Below are positions 1 through 9,840 of a DNA stretch of 33,651 nt, piece by piece; positions within the stretch are counted from its first letter, which is position 1, and the number at the start of each line of letters is the position of its first letter. The DNA comes from Synechococcus sp. PNGco_S_binSS4 (GTDB lineage: Bacteria; Cyanobacteriota; Cyanobacteriia; PCC-6307; Cyanobiaceae). A program made the position numbers and the translations under genes. The notes below the pieces were generated by a model. The model ran no database searches and was not told the origin of the DNA. It saw only the letters and a program-made list of their open reading frames with translations. The DNA lies in NCBI GenBank assembly GCA_007571085.1, contig RKSC01000032.1, positions 1 to 33,651 of the forward strand, read 5' to 3'.

Positions 1-961
1 AGAGGCGGTTGGGTAGCACAGGAAATCCACTCACCACTTCCCCAGGGCCCACATTGGCATGGACACCAGCCTTGGAGCTGGCAATTACCCCGTCCCCAAT
101 GGACACACGATTCCCTACGCCCACCTGACCAGCCAAGATCACCCCACGGCCAATGGCAGCCCCACCGGCAATGCCCACCTGGGCAGCAAAGGCACAACCT
201 GGACCCGTGACCACCCCATGGCCAATCTGCACCAGGTTGTCAACTTTGGTGCCAGCTCCGAGGCGGGTTTCCCCCACAGCTGGGCGATCCACCGTGCTGC
301 CGCAGCCCACTTCCACCTCATCCTCCAGCACCACGCAGCCCGTTTGGGGCATTTTGCGCCAACCCTTGCTTGTGGGCACAAAGCCAAAGCCTTCCCCACC
401 GATCACCCCATTGGCCTGAACCACGCAGTTGCATCCCAGTCGGCTACGGGAATGCACCACCACATTGCTGTGCAGTTCACAGCCTTCCCCAATCCACACA
501 TGGTCATAGAGTACCACACCGGGATGGAGAACAGCTCTTTCCCCCACATGGCAGTGCTCACCCACCACCACCCCCGCTGCCAGGGAAGCACTGCCAGCCA
601 CCTGGGCACTGGCTGGCACCACCGCTGTTGGATGGCAGCCAGGTGTGGGCCGTTGGCGGGGATACAGACAGTCCAGGGCTTCGGCAAAGCTGAGGCGGGG
701 ATCGGTGGAGGCTGCCCAGGCCATACCCTGGTCTTGGGCGCATCGGTGCAGGTGCTCTTCACCAGCGGGCAACAACACCGCACTGGCCCCACAGCGGGGC
801 AGGGCTGACTTCATGGGGTTGTTGGGCTCTAAGAAGCTGAGCTGACCCTTTTGGGCTTGTTCGAGAGAGGCTGCCCCATGGAGGAGGGGATCATCTCCTA
901 GCCAGCGGCCATCCTCCGGCTGAAGGCTATCTAGGGCAGCAAGAAGTTCACTGAAGCGCAT
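1..961 (-). CDS. lpxD: UDP-3-O-acylglucosamine N-acyltransferase LpxD, truncated by the left window edge
   Basis: Reverse strand from ATG at 961 reads [70 protein letters not shown]..., followed by hexapeptide-repeat (left-handed beta helix) sequence open to base 1. Absent from the ORF track because no stop codon lies in the window. Confidence 0.9.
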   Translation of the reverse strand, partial: MRFSELLAALDSLQPEDGRWLGDDPLLHGAASLEQAQKGQLSFLEPNNPMKSALPRCGASAVLLPAGEEHLHRCAQDQGMAWAASTDPRLSFAEALDCLYPRQRPTPGCHPTAVVPASAQVAGSASLAAGVVVGEHCHVGERAVLHPGVVLYDHVWIGEGCELHSNVVVHSRSRLGCNCVVQANGVIGGEGFGFVPTSKGWRKMPQTGCVVLEDEVEVGCGSTVDRPAVGETRLGAGTKVDNLVQIGHGVVTGPGCAFAAQVGIAGGAAIGRGVILAGQVGVGNRVSIGDGVIASSKAGVHANVGPGEVVSGFPVLPNRL

Positions 962-970
962 CAGATGGCT

Positions 971-2089
971 TTAGCTGAAGGAACGGGTCAATACAAGGGA
1001 GTCCCGGTGCACCACACAGGCGGCGTTGGCCTGGCCCAGCAAGGGGACCACCTGGTCACGGGAGAGGCCACAGATCCTGTCCACCACCTCCCTGCTGTGA
1101 CGACTGATGCCCCGGCCAATTTCCTCCCCATCCGGTCCACAGAGACGGACAGCTTCATGGGCCACAAAGGACCCCTCCACAGCAGTGATGCCAGCGGCCA
1201 AGAGAGAGGCGCCTTGCTGTTCAATGGCCTCCACCGCACCCTGGTCCAGATGCAAACTACCCTGGAGCAACACACCGTGGGCCAACCAGCGTTTGCGCAC
1301 GGGAATGGGGACGGCATCAGCCCAGAAGCGAGTTCCCCCATCAGCTCCCTGGAGCAGCCCTTCTAAGGGGGCAATTGTACGACCATCGGCTAGGTCCACC
1401 GTGATGCCGCTGGCCGTGGCTATTCGGGCCGCAGCCAGCTTGGTGACCATACCCCCTGTGCCCCACTGGCCACCAGGGGCTGCCGCTTGGCTCAGGCTGA
1501 GAAGTTCCGCCCGGCCATTCACCTCATGGATGGGTCTAGCTTGCAGGTCCCGCCGTGGATCGGCGGAGTAGAGCCTATCCACATCGGTGAGCAGGATCAG
1601 CCTCTCAGCTGCTATGGCTACAGCCACCCGGGCAGCAATGGTGTCATTGTCACCAAAGCGCAGCTCATCGGTGGCCAGGGCATCGTTTTCATTGACAATG
1701 GGCACTACGCCTCTGGCCAGCAGCCCCCGCAGTGTGGCGGTGGCATTACGGTAGCGGCGCCGGGACACAAAGTCGCTGCGGGTGAGCAACACCTGGGCCA
1801 CCAGTTGGTTATAGACGCCAAAGGCCTTGTCATAGGCAGCCATGAGCAGCCCTTGACCCACGGCTGCAGCCACCTGCTGCTGGTGCACATCCTGGGGCCG
1901 CTGGCTGTCCCCTAGGCGGCGACTGCCCAAGCCCACAGCACCACTGCTCACCAGCACCAAAGGGCGCCCTTGCTGACGGAAGTGGCTAAGAACCCTTGCC
2001 AATTCACCTATGACCGTCTCCGTGCTGCGCCGCTCATCCCCTCGAAGCAGGCTGGTGCCCACCTTGACCACTATGGGTGGCAAGGACAT
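971..2089 (-). CDS. proB: Glutamate 5-kinase
   Basis: MSLPPIVVKVGTSLLRGD..., VLVSSGAVGLG, NENDALATDELRFGDND, GGMVTKLAAARIA motifs and C-terminal PUA-like region. The internal Met at 2089 is a better start than the ORF-track 2128. Confidence 0.95.
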   Translation of the reverse strand: MSLPPIVVKVGTSLLRGDERRSTETVIGELARVLSHFRQQGRPLVLVSSGAVGLGSRRLGDSQRPQDVHQQQVAAAVGQGLLMAAYDKAFGVYNQLVAQVLLTRSDFVSRRRYRNATATLRGLLARGVVPIVNENDALATDELRFGDNDTIAARVAVAIAAERLILLTDVDRLYSADPRRDLQARPIHEVNGRAELLSLSQAAAPGGQWGTGGMVTKLAAARIATASGITVDLADGRTIAPLEGLLQGADGGTRFWADAVPIPVRKRWLAHGVLLQGSLHLDQGAVEAIEQQGASLLAAGITAVEGSFVAHEAVRLCGPDGEEIGRGISRHSREVVDRICGLSRDQVVPLLGQANAACVVHRDSLVLTRSFS

Positions 2090-2186
2090 GGTGTAATCAC
2101 TGCACAGGGGCACAACATATTTCATCACTCTGGCTGAGGATGGGCAACGTTGCAGTTAAGTTGGTACTGCAGTTTAGCTTTCCATC

Positions 2187-2396
2187 ATGGCCATCACCCG
2201 GGGTCAGAAAGTACGCATCAAGCGTCCCGAGTCTTACTGGTTCAACGAGGTGGGCACCGTAGCCTCTGTTGACACCAGCGGCATCCTCTATCCCGTATCT
2301 GTGCGCTTTGACAGCCTCAACTACACCTCCTACAGCGGTGTGGAAGGTGGCCTGAACGTGAACAACTTTGCTGAGAGAGAACTGGAACCTGCCTAG
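2187..2396 (+). CDS. psaE: Photosystem I reaction center subunit IV (PsaE)
   Basis: [29 protein letters not shown]...[33 protein letters not shown] is a full-length PsaE SH3-like sequence. Confidence 0.97.
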   Translation: MAITRGQKVRIKRPESYWFNEVGTVASVDTSGILYPVSVRFDSLNYTSYSGVEGGLNVNNFAERELEPA

Positions 2397-2449
2397 CCAG
2401 GACCATCACACCCATCCCATAGGACGGGTGTCTCTCCCCATTGCTGTTT

Positions 2450-3373
2450 GTGCCAGAGCTCCCCGAGGTGGAAGTGGTTCGCCGTGCCCTCCAGGGTGGT
2501 GTTGGACCTTTCCTCATTCGACATGTAGACGTTCTTCTGGAGCGTACGGTTGCCTTCCCTGTGGGTGATGGAGCAGCCTTTGCTGCTGCACTCACAGGGT
2601 GTCAGCTTTACCATTGGCAGCGCCGGGGCAAATACCTCCTCAGCCAACTCTCCCGTGGTGGCCAGCCAGCTGGTCAGCTGGGCGTTCATTTACGCATGAC
2701 TGGCCGGTTTCTCTTCCTGAATCTGGAACTGGAAGAGGCTCCCCTGTGCCCCCACACCCGGGTGCGATTTTTGGGAGATGGGAAGGAGTTGCGCTTTGTG
2801 GATACACGCACCTTTGGTCGCATGTGGTGGGTGCCCCATGGCACTGGGGCGAGCCAGGTGATCACAGGACTCCAGCGGCTGGGTCCGGAACCCTTCTCCC
2901 CAGCCTTTAATGGGGCCTACCTTAAGAAGCGCCTCCAGGGATCCAGGCGCCCCATCAAAACAGCCCTTCTCGACCAGTCTGTGGCGGCTGGCGTGGGCAA
3001 TATCTATGCCGACGAGGGTTTGTTTTTGGCAGGGATTCCGCCCCATGTTCCCAGTGGTAGCTTGAGTCAAGGGCAGTTGCACCTGCTTTGCCAACGGTTG
3101 GTGGAGGTGCTGGCCACAAGCCTTAGCCGGGGGGGAACCAGCTTTAGGGATTTTCGTGATCTCCAAGGCATCAATGGCAACTATGGACAGGAAGCCTGGG
3201 TCTTTGGGCGTTCAGGTCAGCCTTGTCGTCGCTGTGGCACACCGATCCAGCGCCGGGTACTCAGTGGGCGCACCAGCCATTGGTGCCCCAACTGTCAGCC
3301 AATGGCCCCAGGCCCATGGGACAGAGGTGAAGCACCAGTCACAGCAGAGGTAAGGTCTCCAGCCCATGGCTGA
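2450..3373 (+). CDS. mutM: Formamidopyrimidine-DNA glycosylase
   Basis: PELPEVEVVRRAL N-terminus, GVGNIYADEGLF, and C-terminal zinc finger CRRCGTPIQRRVLSGRTSHWCPNCQ. GTG at 2450 puts catalytic Pro directly after the initiator. Confidence 0.95.
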   Translation: MPELPEVEVVRRALQGGVGPFLIRHVDVLLERTVAFPVGDGAAFAAALTGCQLYHWQRRGKYLLSQLSRGGQPAGQLGVHLRMTGRFLFLNLELEEAPLCPHTRVRFLGDGKELRFVDTRTFGRMWWVPHGTGASQVITGLQRLGPEPFSPAFNGAYLKKRLQGSRRPIKTALLDQSVAAGVGNIYADEGLFLAGIPPHVPSGSLSQGQLHLLCQRLVEVLATSLSRGGTSFRDFRDLQGINGNYGQEAWVFGRSGQPCRRCGTPIQRRVLSGRTSHWCPNCQPMAPGPWDRGEAPVTAEVRSPAHG

Positions 3374-4082
3374 TGGCACCAGCATAGGGGTGGTGGGAGC
3401 GCACCAGGGTATCTGGCCGTGCCTGCTGCCACCAATCCACAAGTTCTGGCCTGGCATTGCTAACCATCAATCCCCACCAAGGACCAGCCAGCATGGAGCG
3501 ATCATTACCGGAATCACCACAGCAGAGCACCTGATCTGGCCGCAAGCCCAATTTCTGCTGTAGGTGGGCAGTCACTGGGCCTTTGCCAGCTGCAGGAGGC
3601 AAGAGGTCCAGCTGGCAACCACTGCTGAACACCACTTGGGCCTGGAGACCTGCCTGCCCTAGGCAGGCCCGGAGATGATTTTCAAATTCACGGGCTTCCT
3701 TGCCCTGGCGGGGTCTGGTTAGCTCATAACTCAGCTTGTAGGGGGTTTGCTCGGAAGCTGGCTGCATGGCCAGGTCACTCCAATGGGACAACAGGGCCTT
3801 GAGGGCAGGGCGGTGCCAGTGCTTCCCTAGCATGGTGTCCCAGAGGGGATCCGGCTGACCACGCCAGAGCAAGGTGGAACCCACCCCTGTGGCCCAACCA
3901 TCAGGCTCCAACAGGTGCTCCTCTTGCTGCAACTGGCGTGCTCCAGCCAAACTGCGACCCGTGGCATAGACCAGAGCGATGCGGGAGCGCAGTGTCTCCA
4001 GCGTCTTGTTCAGGCGAGCTAGGGCAGGGCGGTCCCCCACAAGGGTATGGTCCAGATCGGTAACCAAAAGCAGGTCCTTCAT
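3339..4082 (-). CDS. HAD-IIB phosphatase, sucrose-phosphate phosphatase (S6PP) family
   Basis: MKDLLLVTDLDHTLVGDRPALARLN... (DxDxT motif), YATGRSLAGARQLQQEEHLLEPD, CCGDSGNDRSML motif. Start taken at internal Met 4082 rather than 4289, which avoids overlapping the divergent CDS. Confidence 0.85.
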   Translation of the reverse strand: MKDLLLVTDLDHTLVGDRPALARLNKTLETLRSRIALVYATGRSLAGARQLQQEEHLLEPDGWATGVGSTLLWRGQPDPLWDTMLGKHWHRPALKALLSHWSDLAMQPASEQTPYKLSYELTRPRQGKEAREFENHLRACLGQAGLQAQVVFSSGCQLDLLPPAAGKGPVTAHLQQKLGLRPDQVLCCGDSGNDRSMLAGPWWGLMVSNARPELVDWWQQARPDTLVRSHHPYAGAISHGLETLPLL

Positions 4083-4119
4083 TGCCTCCACTGGTGACTG
4101 GGCACTGTAACCACTTCTC

Positions 4120-5568
4120 ATGTCCAAACCCATCATCCCACCCAGCTCCCGTAGCCGAGCCAGCCTTAAAGAAGAGAAGATCATCCAATCTGCAGAGGCC
4201 CATTTTGAGCGCACTCTCATCAGGGTGCAGGGTCGGCAGGCGGGGTCTGTAGCAGCCATTGAGCATCCCAGCAAAGGGGTATTTCTCAACTACGGAGAAG
4301 TGTTTCTGCGGGACAACGTACCGGTGATGTTCTACCTGCTCTTGAAGGGACGTCACACCCTGGTGCGGCACTTTCTGATGCTGTGCATGGACATGCAAAG
4401 CAGTGCCTTACAAACCCGGGGTCTGTTTCCCACCAGCTTCATTGAAAAAGACGGTGAGCTGCTTGCAGACTACGGCCAACGGTCCATTGGTCGCATTAGC
4501 TCTGTGGATGCCAGCCTCTGGTGGCCCATTCTCTGCTGGATTTACATCTCCCACTTACAGGACTGGCAGTTTGGCTGTGACCAGCGGGTACAACGGGCTG
4601 TGCAGCGCCTCCTGGACCTGGTGATGCAACCTTCCTTTGAAGGCACTCCCGTGTTGTTTGTGCCGGATTGCTCCTTCATGATTGACCGTCCCATGGACGT
4701 TTGGGGAGCACCCCTGGAAATCCAGGTGCTGCTTTATGGGTGCTTGAAGTGCTGTGTGCAACTCATGGAGTTGGCCCAACAACACAACGCCAGCCCCAGC
4801 AGGCTGCTCAGCCAAAGGATCCCCCTCACACGGCAGTGGATCCATGATCTGCGCTCCTACTTGCTGAAGCACTATTGGGTGACCAGCAAAACCATCCAGG
4901 TGCTGCGACGGCGGCCCACAGAGCAGTACGGGGATGTTCAGCATCTCAATGAGTTCAATGTGCAGCCCACCTTCATCCCGGACTGGCTACAGGATTGGCT
5001 GGACGACCGGGGGGGGTACCTTATCGGTAATGTGCGTACTGGCCGGCCAGACTATAGGTTTTTCACCCTGGGCAACAGCTTGGCCTGCATCTTCGGACTG
5101 CTAACAGCACCCCAGCAACGGGCCCTCTTTCGTTTGGTCCTGCACAACAAAGATCACCTCATGGCCCAGATGCCCATGCGCATTTGCCACCCCCCCATGG
5201 AAGGTGAGGAGTGGGCCATGAAAACGGGCTCAGATCCCAAAAATTGGCCCTGGAGCTACCACAATGGTGGTCACTGGCCCAGCTTGCTCTGGTACATGGT
5301 GATGGCAGTAGCCATCCATGACAAACACTACCCCAAGGCAGATGTGTTGCTCACAGGCCAGATGAAAACCCTACTTGAGCGATCTTACCAGATACACCTC
5401 ACCCAACTTCCCCGCCAGCAATGGGCAGAATACTTTGATGGCCCCACCGGAACCTGGGTGGGCCAGCAGGCTAGGACCTATCAGACATGGACCATTGTGG
5501 GCTTCCTGCTGACCCGGGAACTGCTCCGTAGTGGTTGCCAGCTCAACTTCTCTTTTGAGTTGAACTAG
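4120..5568 (+). CDS. Glycoside hydrolase family 100 (alkaline/neutral invertase)
   Basis: NYGEVFLRDNVPVMFYLLLKG, TRGLFPTSF, YGQRSIGRISSVDASLWWPIL, KNWPWSYHNGGHWPSLLWYM are characteristic of cyanobacterial/plant neutral invertases. Confidence 0.92.
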   Translation: MSKPIIPPSSRSRASLKEEKIIQSAEAHFERTLIRVQGRQAGSVAAIEHPSKGVFLNYGEVFLRDNVPVMFYLLLKGRHTLVRHFLMLCMDMQSSALQTRGLFPTSFIEKDGELLADYGQRSIGRISSVDASLWWPILCWIYISHLQDWQFGCDQRVQRAVQRLLDLVMQPSFEGTPVLFVPDCSFMIDRPMDVWGAPLEIQVLLYGCLKCCVQLMELAQQHNASPSRLLSQRIPLTRQWIHDLRSYLLKHYWVTSKTIQVLRRRPTEQYGDVQHLNEFNVQPTFIPDWLQDWLDDRGGYLIGNVRTGRPDYRFFTLGNSLACIFGLLTAPQQRALFRLVLHNKDHLMAQMPMRICHPPMEGEEWAMKTGSDPKNWPWSYHNGGHWPSLLWYMVMAVAIHDKHYPKADVLLTGQMKTLLERSYQIHLTQLPRQQWAEYFDGPTGTWVGQQARTYQTWTIVGFLLTRELLRSGCQLNFSFELN

Positions 5569-5600
5569 GTTTGAGTTGAGTTGAACTGAGTTGAACTAGG
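5553..5600 (+). repeat. Imperfect short tandem repeat (TTGAGTTGAAC / TTGAACTGAG units) spanning the invertase stop codon
   Basis: Direct reading: tttgagttgaactagg | tttgagttgag | ttgaactgag | ttgaactagg. Confidence 0.85.
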
Positions 5601-5605
5601 AGAGC

Positions 5606-6088
5606 TCAGAACAGGCCAAGGGTTAGGGACTTGTCAATGGGCAGTGTGGCACCAATGCCCAGGTAAAGGGCCATAAAGGTGCCAAACAAAAACACCCCCA
5701 TGGCAACAGGGCGCCGGAAGGGATTCTGGAAGCGGTTGAAGCTCTCAATAAAGGGAATGAGCATCAAACCTAAGGGCACCATGGTCTGGAGGGCAATGCC
5801 CAGCAGCTTGTTGGGCACCACCCTCAAGATCTGAAACACCGGGTAGAGGTACCACTCTGGGAGGATTTCCAGGGGAGTGGCGAAGGGATCAGCAGGCTCC
5901 CCCACCATGGCAGGATCCAACACGGACAGCCCCACAACGCAGGCGAGGGTCCCCAGAATCACCACAGGGAAGATATAGAGAATATCATTGGGCCAGGCAG
6001 GCTCACCATAGTAGTTGTGGCCCATGCCTTTGGCCAGCTTGGCCCGCAGCTGGGGATCGTTTAAGTCGGGTTTTTTGAGAATGGACAT
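5606..6088 (-). CDS. petD: Cytochrome b6-f complex subunit IV
   Basis: [46 protein letters not shown]...[22 protein letters not shown]. Confidence 0.97.
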   Translation of the reverse strand: MSILKKPDLNDPQLRAKLAKGMGHNYYGEPAWPNDILYIFPVVILGTLACVVGLSVLDPAMVGEPADPFATPLEILPEWYLYPVFQILRVVPNKLLGIALQTMVPLGLMLIPFIESFNRFQNPFRRPVAMGVFLFGTFMALYLGIGATLPIDKSLTLGLF

Positions 6089-6160
6089 GGGCCCAGTGCA
6101 GTGAGGTGTGAGGGGAAGAATGAAGCAAGAGGCTGGAGGGGGAACCCCTCAGCTGGGGAT

Positions 6161-6808
6161 TCAAAGGGGACCGGAAATGCCCTGCTTACGGATCATCAGG
6201 AAGTGCATCAGCATAAACACCGCCAAAAGCCAAGGCAAAACAAAGGTGTGGAGGCTATAAAAGCGGGTCAAGGTGGCCTGACCAACTGCCTCGCTGCCCC
6301 GCAGAAGCTCAACGATCTGGTCACCAACCACCGGAATGGCGGCAGGAACGCCAGAGACAATTTTCACGGCCCAGTAACCCACTTGATCCCAGGGCAAGGA
6401 GTAGCCGGTTACACCAAAGCTGACGGTGATCACCGCCATGGTCACCCCAACCACCCAGGTGAGTTCCCGGGGTCGCTTGAATCCACCGGTTAAGTAGACC
6501 CGGAACACATGGAGGATCAACATCAGCACCATCATTGAGGCACTCCAGCGGTGGATGGAGCGGATCAGCCATCCGAAGTTCACTGAGGTCATCAGATACT
6601 GAACGGAGTTGAAAGCCTCAGCCACGGTGGGCCGGTAATAAAACGTCATGGCAAACCCGGTGGCAAACTGAATGAGAAAGCACACGAGGGTGATACCGCC
6701 CAGGCAGTAGAAGATATTGACGTGGGGCGGAACGTACTTGGTGGAGAAATCGTCTGCGATCTCTTGGATCTCCAGGCGCTCTTGGAACCAGTCGTAAACC
6801 TTCGACAT
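6161..6808 (-). CDS. petB: Cytochrome b6
   Basis: [38 protein letters not shown]...[16 protein letters not shown]...[35 protein letters not shown]. Start moved to 6808 (MSKVYDWF). Confidence 0.97.
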   Translation of the reverse strand: MSKVYDWFQERLEIQEIADDFSTKYVPPHVNIFYCLGGITLVCFLIQFATGFAMTFYYRPTVAEAFNSVQYLMTSVNFGWLIRSIHRWSASMMVLMLILHVFRVYLTGGFKRPRELTWVVGVTMAVITVSFGVTGYSLPWDQVGYWAVKIVSGVPAAIPVVGDQIVELLRGSEAVGQATLTRFYSLHTFVLPWLLAVFMLMHFLMIRKQGISGPL

Positions 6809-7010
6809 GGGGTCAGAGGGGCTCAGTAGCTGAATGGTGATAAGGACAGACAAAATGGCTGCCCATCAAGCGCAGGGGTGTATCCCACGCCGGTCATGCA
6901 CTCTAGAAGGTCATATCCCCAACTGGGCTCCCCATGAAGGAGGGCCCCAACCAGATACCTTGGCTAGCCGTTGCTGAGAGCCGCTGCCATAGCCTTGGGA
7001 AGGGACCGCA

Positions 7011-8303
7011 ATGGCCATGGGCAGACATTCCATCAAAGTGGGTTTGTGGGCAAAGGGGGTAGTGCACACCCTGGGCATTTGCCTTGTGGCCATGATGGTT
7101 GCTGGCTTTCTTTTAAGCCCGCCAGCAGCTCAGGCCCTCTCTGAAGACCAACGGTTGATCGTGGAGGCCTGGAGCCTGGTGAATCAAAGCTACGTGAATC
7201 CAGCCTTTGATAGGACACCGTGGCGCCGGGCTCGACAGGAAGCCCTGGAGAAGTCGATTACATCACGGGAGAGTGCCTATGGGGCCATTGAAACCATGGT
7301 AGAAGCCATCGGTGACCCTTTTACACGTTTCCTGCGCCCGGATGCTTTTCAGGCACTGAAGGACAGCACCGAAGGTGCCATCTGCGGTGTGGGTCTCCAG
7401 CTTGGCATCAGTGAAGGGGAAACCGTGGTTCGGGTCATTTCCGTGCTAGAGGGTTCCCCAGCCGCCAGGAGCGGAATTCAGGGGGGCAGTGTGGTTTTTG
7501 CCGTTGATGGGGACCCTGCCACCAACCTGGGTCTGGAAGGGGTTGCTGCTGCTCTGCGAGGACCATCTGGTACCACTGTGGAGGTTGATCTGGAAAACCC
7601 AGATGGTGAGCACCAACATGTCTTCATTGAGCGGGGCACCGTGAATCTCCGTCCGGTGCTCAGGCGCCGCCTGCGGGAAAATGGCCACACCTACGGTCTC
7701 TTACAGATCCAGCAGTTCACCAAAAAGGTGCCAGAGCTGGTGGCTACAGCCTTGGAAGACCTGCAAAACAAGAACATCGAAGGACTGATTATTGACCTGC
7801 GCAACAACCCTGGTGGTTTAGTGAGCAGCGGTTTGGCGGTGGGTGATGCCCTGCTTGATGGGCAACCCATTGTGAAAATCCTCGACCGCAATGGGATCAC
7901 GGAAACCATCACTGCCGCTCCAGGAACCATTTACCAGGGCCCAATGGTGGTGTTGGTAAACAGTGGCACCGCCAGTGCCAGTGAGATTCTGGCTGCTGCT
8001 CTACAGGATTCCCACCGGGCTGAGGTGATGGGACGGCCCACCTTTGGCAAGGGATTGATGCAGAGTCTGGTTCCCCTGAGCGATGGCAGTGGGTTGGCTG
8101 TCACCGTGGCTCGCTATCTAACCCCCTCTGACCATGACATTCAGGATTCCGGCATTACCCCTGACCAGGTTCTTGCAGCCACCACGGAGACCATGCCAGA
8201 GGAGGAGGCCATGGATCCTTGGCTAGACAGGGCCATGCTTGCCCTGCAGAAACAGCTGCCTAGTGATGAGAAGCACATTGAGCGCAGAGCTGTTGTGATC
8301 TGA
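7011..8303 (+). CDS. ctpA: Carboxyl-terminal processing peptidase (S41 family, PDZ domain)
   Basis: N-terminal hydrophobic signal segment, PDZ region (GVGLQLGISEGETVVRVISVLEGSPAARSGIQGG), catalytic NSGTASASEILAAALQD and GRPTFGKGLMQ motifs. Confidence 0.92.
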   Translation: MAMGRHSIKVGLWAKGVVHTLGICLVAMMVAGFLLSPPAAQALSEDQRLIVEAWSLVNQSYVNPAFDRTPWRRARQEALEKSITSRESAYGAIETMVEAIGDPFTRFLRPDAFQALKDSTEGAICGVGLQLGISEGETVVRVISVLEGSPAARSGIQGGSVVFAVDGDPATNLGLEGVAAALRGPSGTTVEVDLENPDGEHQHVFIERGTVNLRPVLRRRLRENGHTYGLLQIQQFTKKVPELVATALEDLQNKNIEGLIIDLRNNPGGLVSSGLAVGDALLDGQPIVKILDRNGITETITAAPGTIYQGPMVVLVNSGTASASEILAAALQDSHRAEVMGRPTFGKGLMQSLVPLSDGSGLAVTVARYLTPSDHDIQDSGITPDQVLAATTETMPEEEAMDPWLDRAMLALQKQLPSDEKHIERRAVVI

Positions 8304-8306
8304 TGG

Positions 8307-8948
8307 TCACACCAGACCTTCCTGCACTAGCACGCTCAACACATCATCAAAGTCATTCCAGGGGTGAAAGGCCTGGCCCCGCTCTCTGAGCAACTGGGCC
8401 AAAACATCTCTGGCAAACACAACATCGGCAGCTTCTGCCATGCGTAGGTCCGTAATGCCATCACCAATGGCAATGGTGTGGCCATGGCCATAAATCTCCA
8501 TGACCACTGCCTTGGCAACAAGTTCCTCGTCAGAGGTGTAGGGGCTGTGGATTTGATGGCTTCTCCCCTGTTCTTGGGGAATAACCTGGCCGGCAATCAC
8601 AGCCTTGAAGCGGTGGCGATGCTGCAGGAGTACGGCCTCCACCAGGGGTAGAAAGCCACCGGAGACAACAACGACCGGGATACCGGCCCTGTCCATGGCA
8701 TCTAGGAAGGGTAGGAAGCTGGGCCTGGGGGAAAAAGAGGCCATGCGCTGGACCATATCCATCAAATGCTGTGTGGTCAGTGCGGCACCTAGCTGGTCCA
8801 TGGCTTCCCGAAGGCTGAGACGGGAGCGGAGCAGACCCATCTTCAGCTGACTCCAAGTATCCCCACAGGTTTCCTGCATCACCAGATCAAAGCTATCGAC
8901 GGGGGTGATGGTTCCATCGAAATCACAGAAAACTGTGGCCCCAGCCAT
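8307..8948 (-). CDS. HAD-IB / MtnX-like phosphatase
   Basis: TVFCDFDGTITPVDSFD, VVVVSGGFLPLV, IAIGDGITDLRMAEAADVVFAR. Confidence 0.8.
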   Translation of the reverse strand: MAGATVFCDFDGTITPVDSFDLVMQETCGDTWSQLKMGLLRSRLSLREAMDQLGAALTTQHLMDMVQRMASFSPRPSFLPFLDAMDRAGIPVVVVSGGFLPLVEAVLLQHRHRFKAVIAGQVIPQEQGRSHQIHSPYTSDEELVAKAVVMEIYGHGHTIAIGDGITDLRMAEAADVVFARDVLAQLLRERGQAFHPWNDFDDVLSVLVQEGLV

Positions 8949-9032
8949 GGTTCTAGACAGCAGCTTTCACCATAGTTATGGAACGATCAGGGCTAGGGTA
9001 ATGTCTCCCTAGAATTACTGCCATTGCGCTCC

Positions 9033-9767
9033 ATGGGCGCGGAATTTCTGCAAGCATCGGTGGTTGCAGGCTCAACGTGTCAGCTGCGACTATCAGGCCC
9101 CAGCTCCAGGGGTTTGGCACTGCTCCACGGGGTGGAGATTGCCTTGCCAAATCTCCCTGGGGGAGAATCCCTGGAGTTGGATTGTGGAGATTGGTTTCTG
9201 GGCTACATGGACCTGCAACAACTGCAAGAGCTGCTGCAGCGCCGCAATCTGACTCTGGTAGCTTTGAGCTCTTCTAACCCACGCACTATTGTGGCTGGAG
9301 CGGCCCTGGGCTTGGTGACAAAACCCAACATGCTAGTGCCCCATGGGGCCCAGCAGCCATCGTCCCAGCCCCGGCCCCAGGAACAGCAAGGGGGAAAGGC
9401 CTATCTCTATGAGGGCTGTCTCCGCTCTGGGGATTGCTTGGACCATGGCGCCACGGTGGTAGTTTTGGGGGATGTGAACCCTGGGGCCCGGGTCTCTGCT
9501 GGAGGGGATGTGATTGTCTGGGGACGGATGCGGGGCATGGCCCATGCCGGCTGCCGGGGCAACAGTGCGGCCCGTGTTGCTGCATTGCAACTGCAACCTC
9601 AGCAGGTGCGCATTGCCTCTGCAACAGCCTTGGGGCCTGGGGAGAAGGCACCGCCAGGGCGGCCGGAGCAAGCCGTGCAGCGCAATGGCCAAATTGTGAT
9701 TGAGGATGCTACGTTCTTACCCACCTACACTCCCGGTGTAAGGCCGTGGTCCCCTGTTGCCAGATAA
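9033..9767 (+). CDS. minC: Septum site-determining protein MinC
   Basis: C-terminal MinC beta-helix GCLRSGDCLDHGATVVVLGDVNPGARVSAGGDVIVWGRMRGMAHAG; directly upstream of minD and minE. Confidence 0.93.
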   Translation: MGAEFLQASVVAGSTCQLRLSGPSSRGLALLHGVEIALPNLPGGESLELDCGDWFLGYMDLQQLQELLQRRNLTLVALSSSNPRTIVAGAALGLVTKPNMLVPHGAQQPSSQPRPQEQQGGKAYLYEGCLRSGDCLDHGATVVVLGDVNPGARVSAGGDVIVWGRMRGMAHAGCRGNSAARVAALQLQPQQVRIASATALGPGEKAPPGRPEQAVQRNGQIVIEDATFLPTYTPGVRPWSPVAR

Positions 9768-9840
9768 CCCCTATGAAGACAGGATTCAAGCCATTGAATG
9801 TCTTAAATGCTAGCTCACCAATTCCTCCCCACGGCCACTG

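Noticed and set aside
59-808. 249-aa plus-strand ORF (and other frames) at the left edge
   Set aside because: Antisense shadow of lpxD; low-complexity His/Gly/Pro composition typical of the reverse complement of a real GC-rich gene.
1487-1915. 142-aa plus-strand ORF
   Set aside because: Antisense to proB, which has full family motifs.
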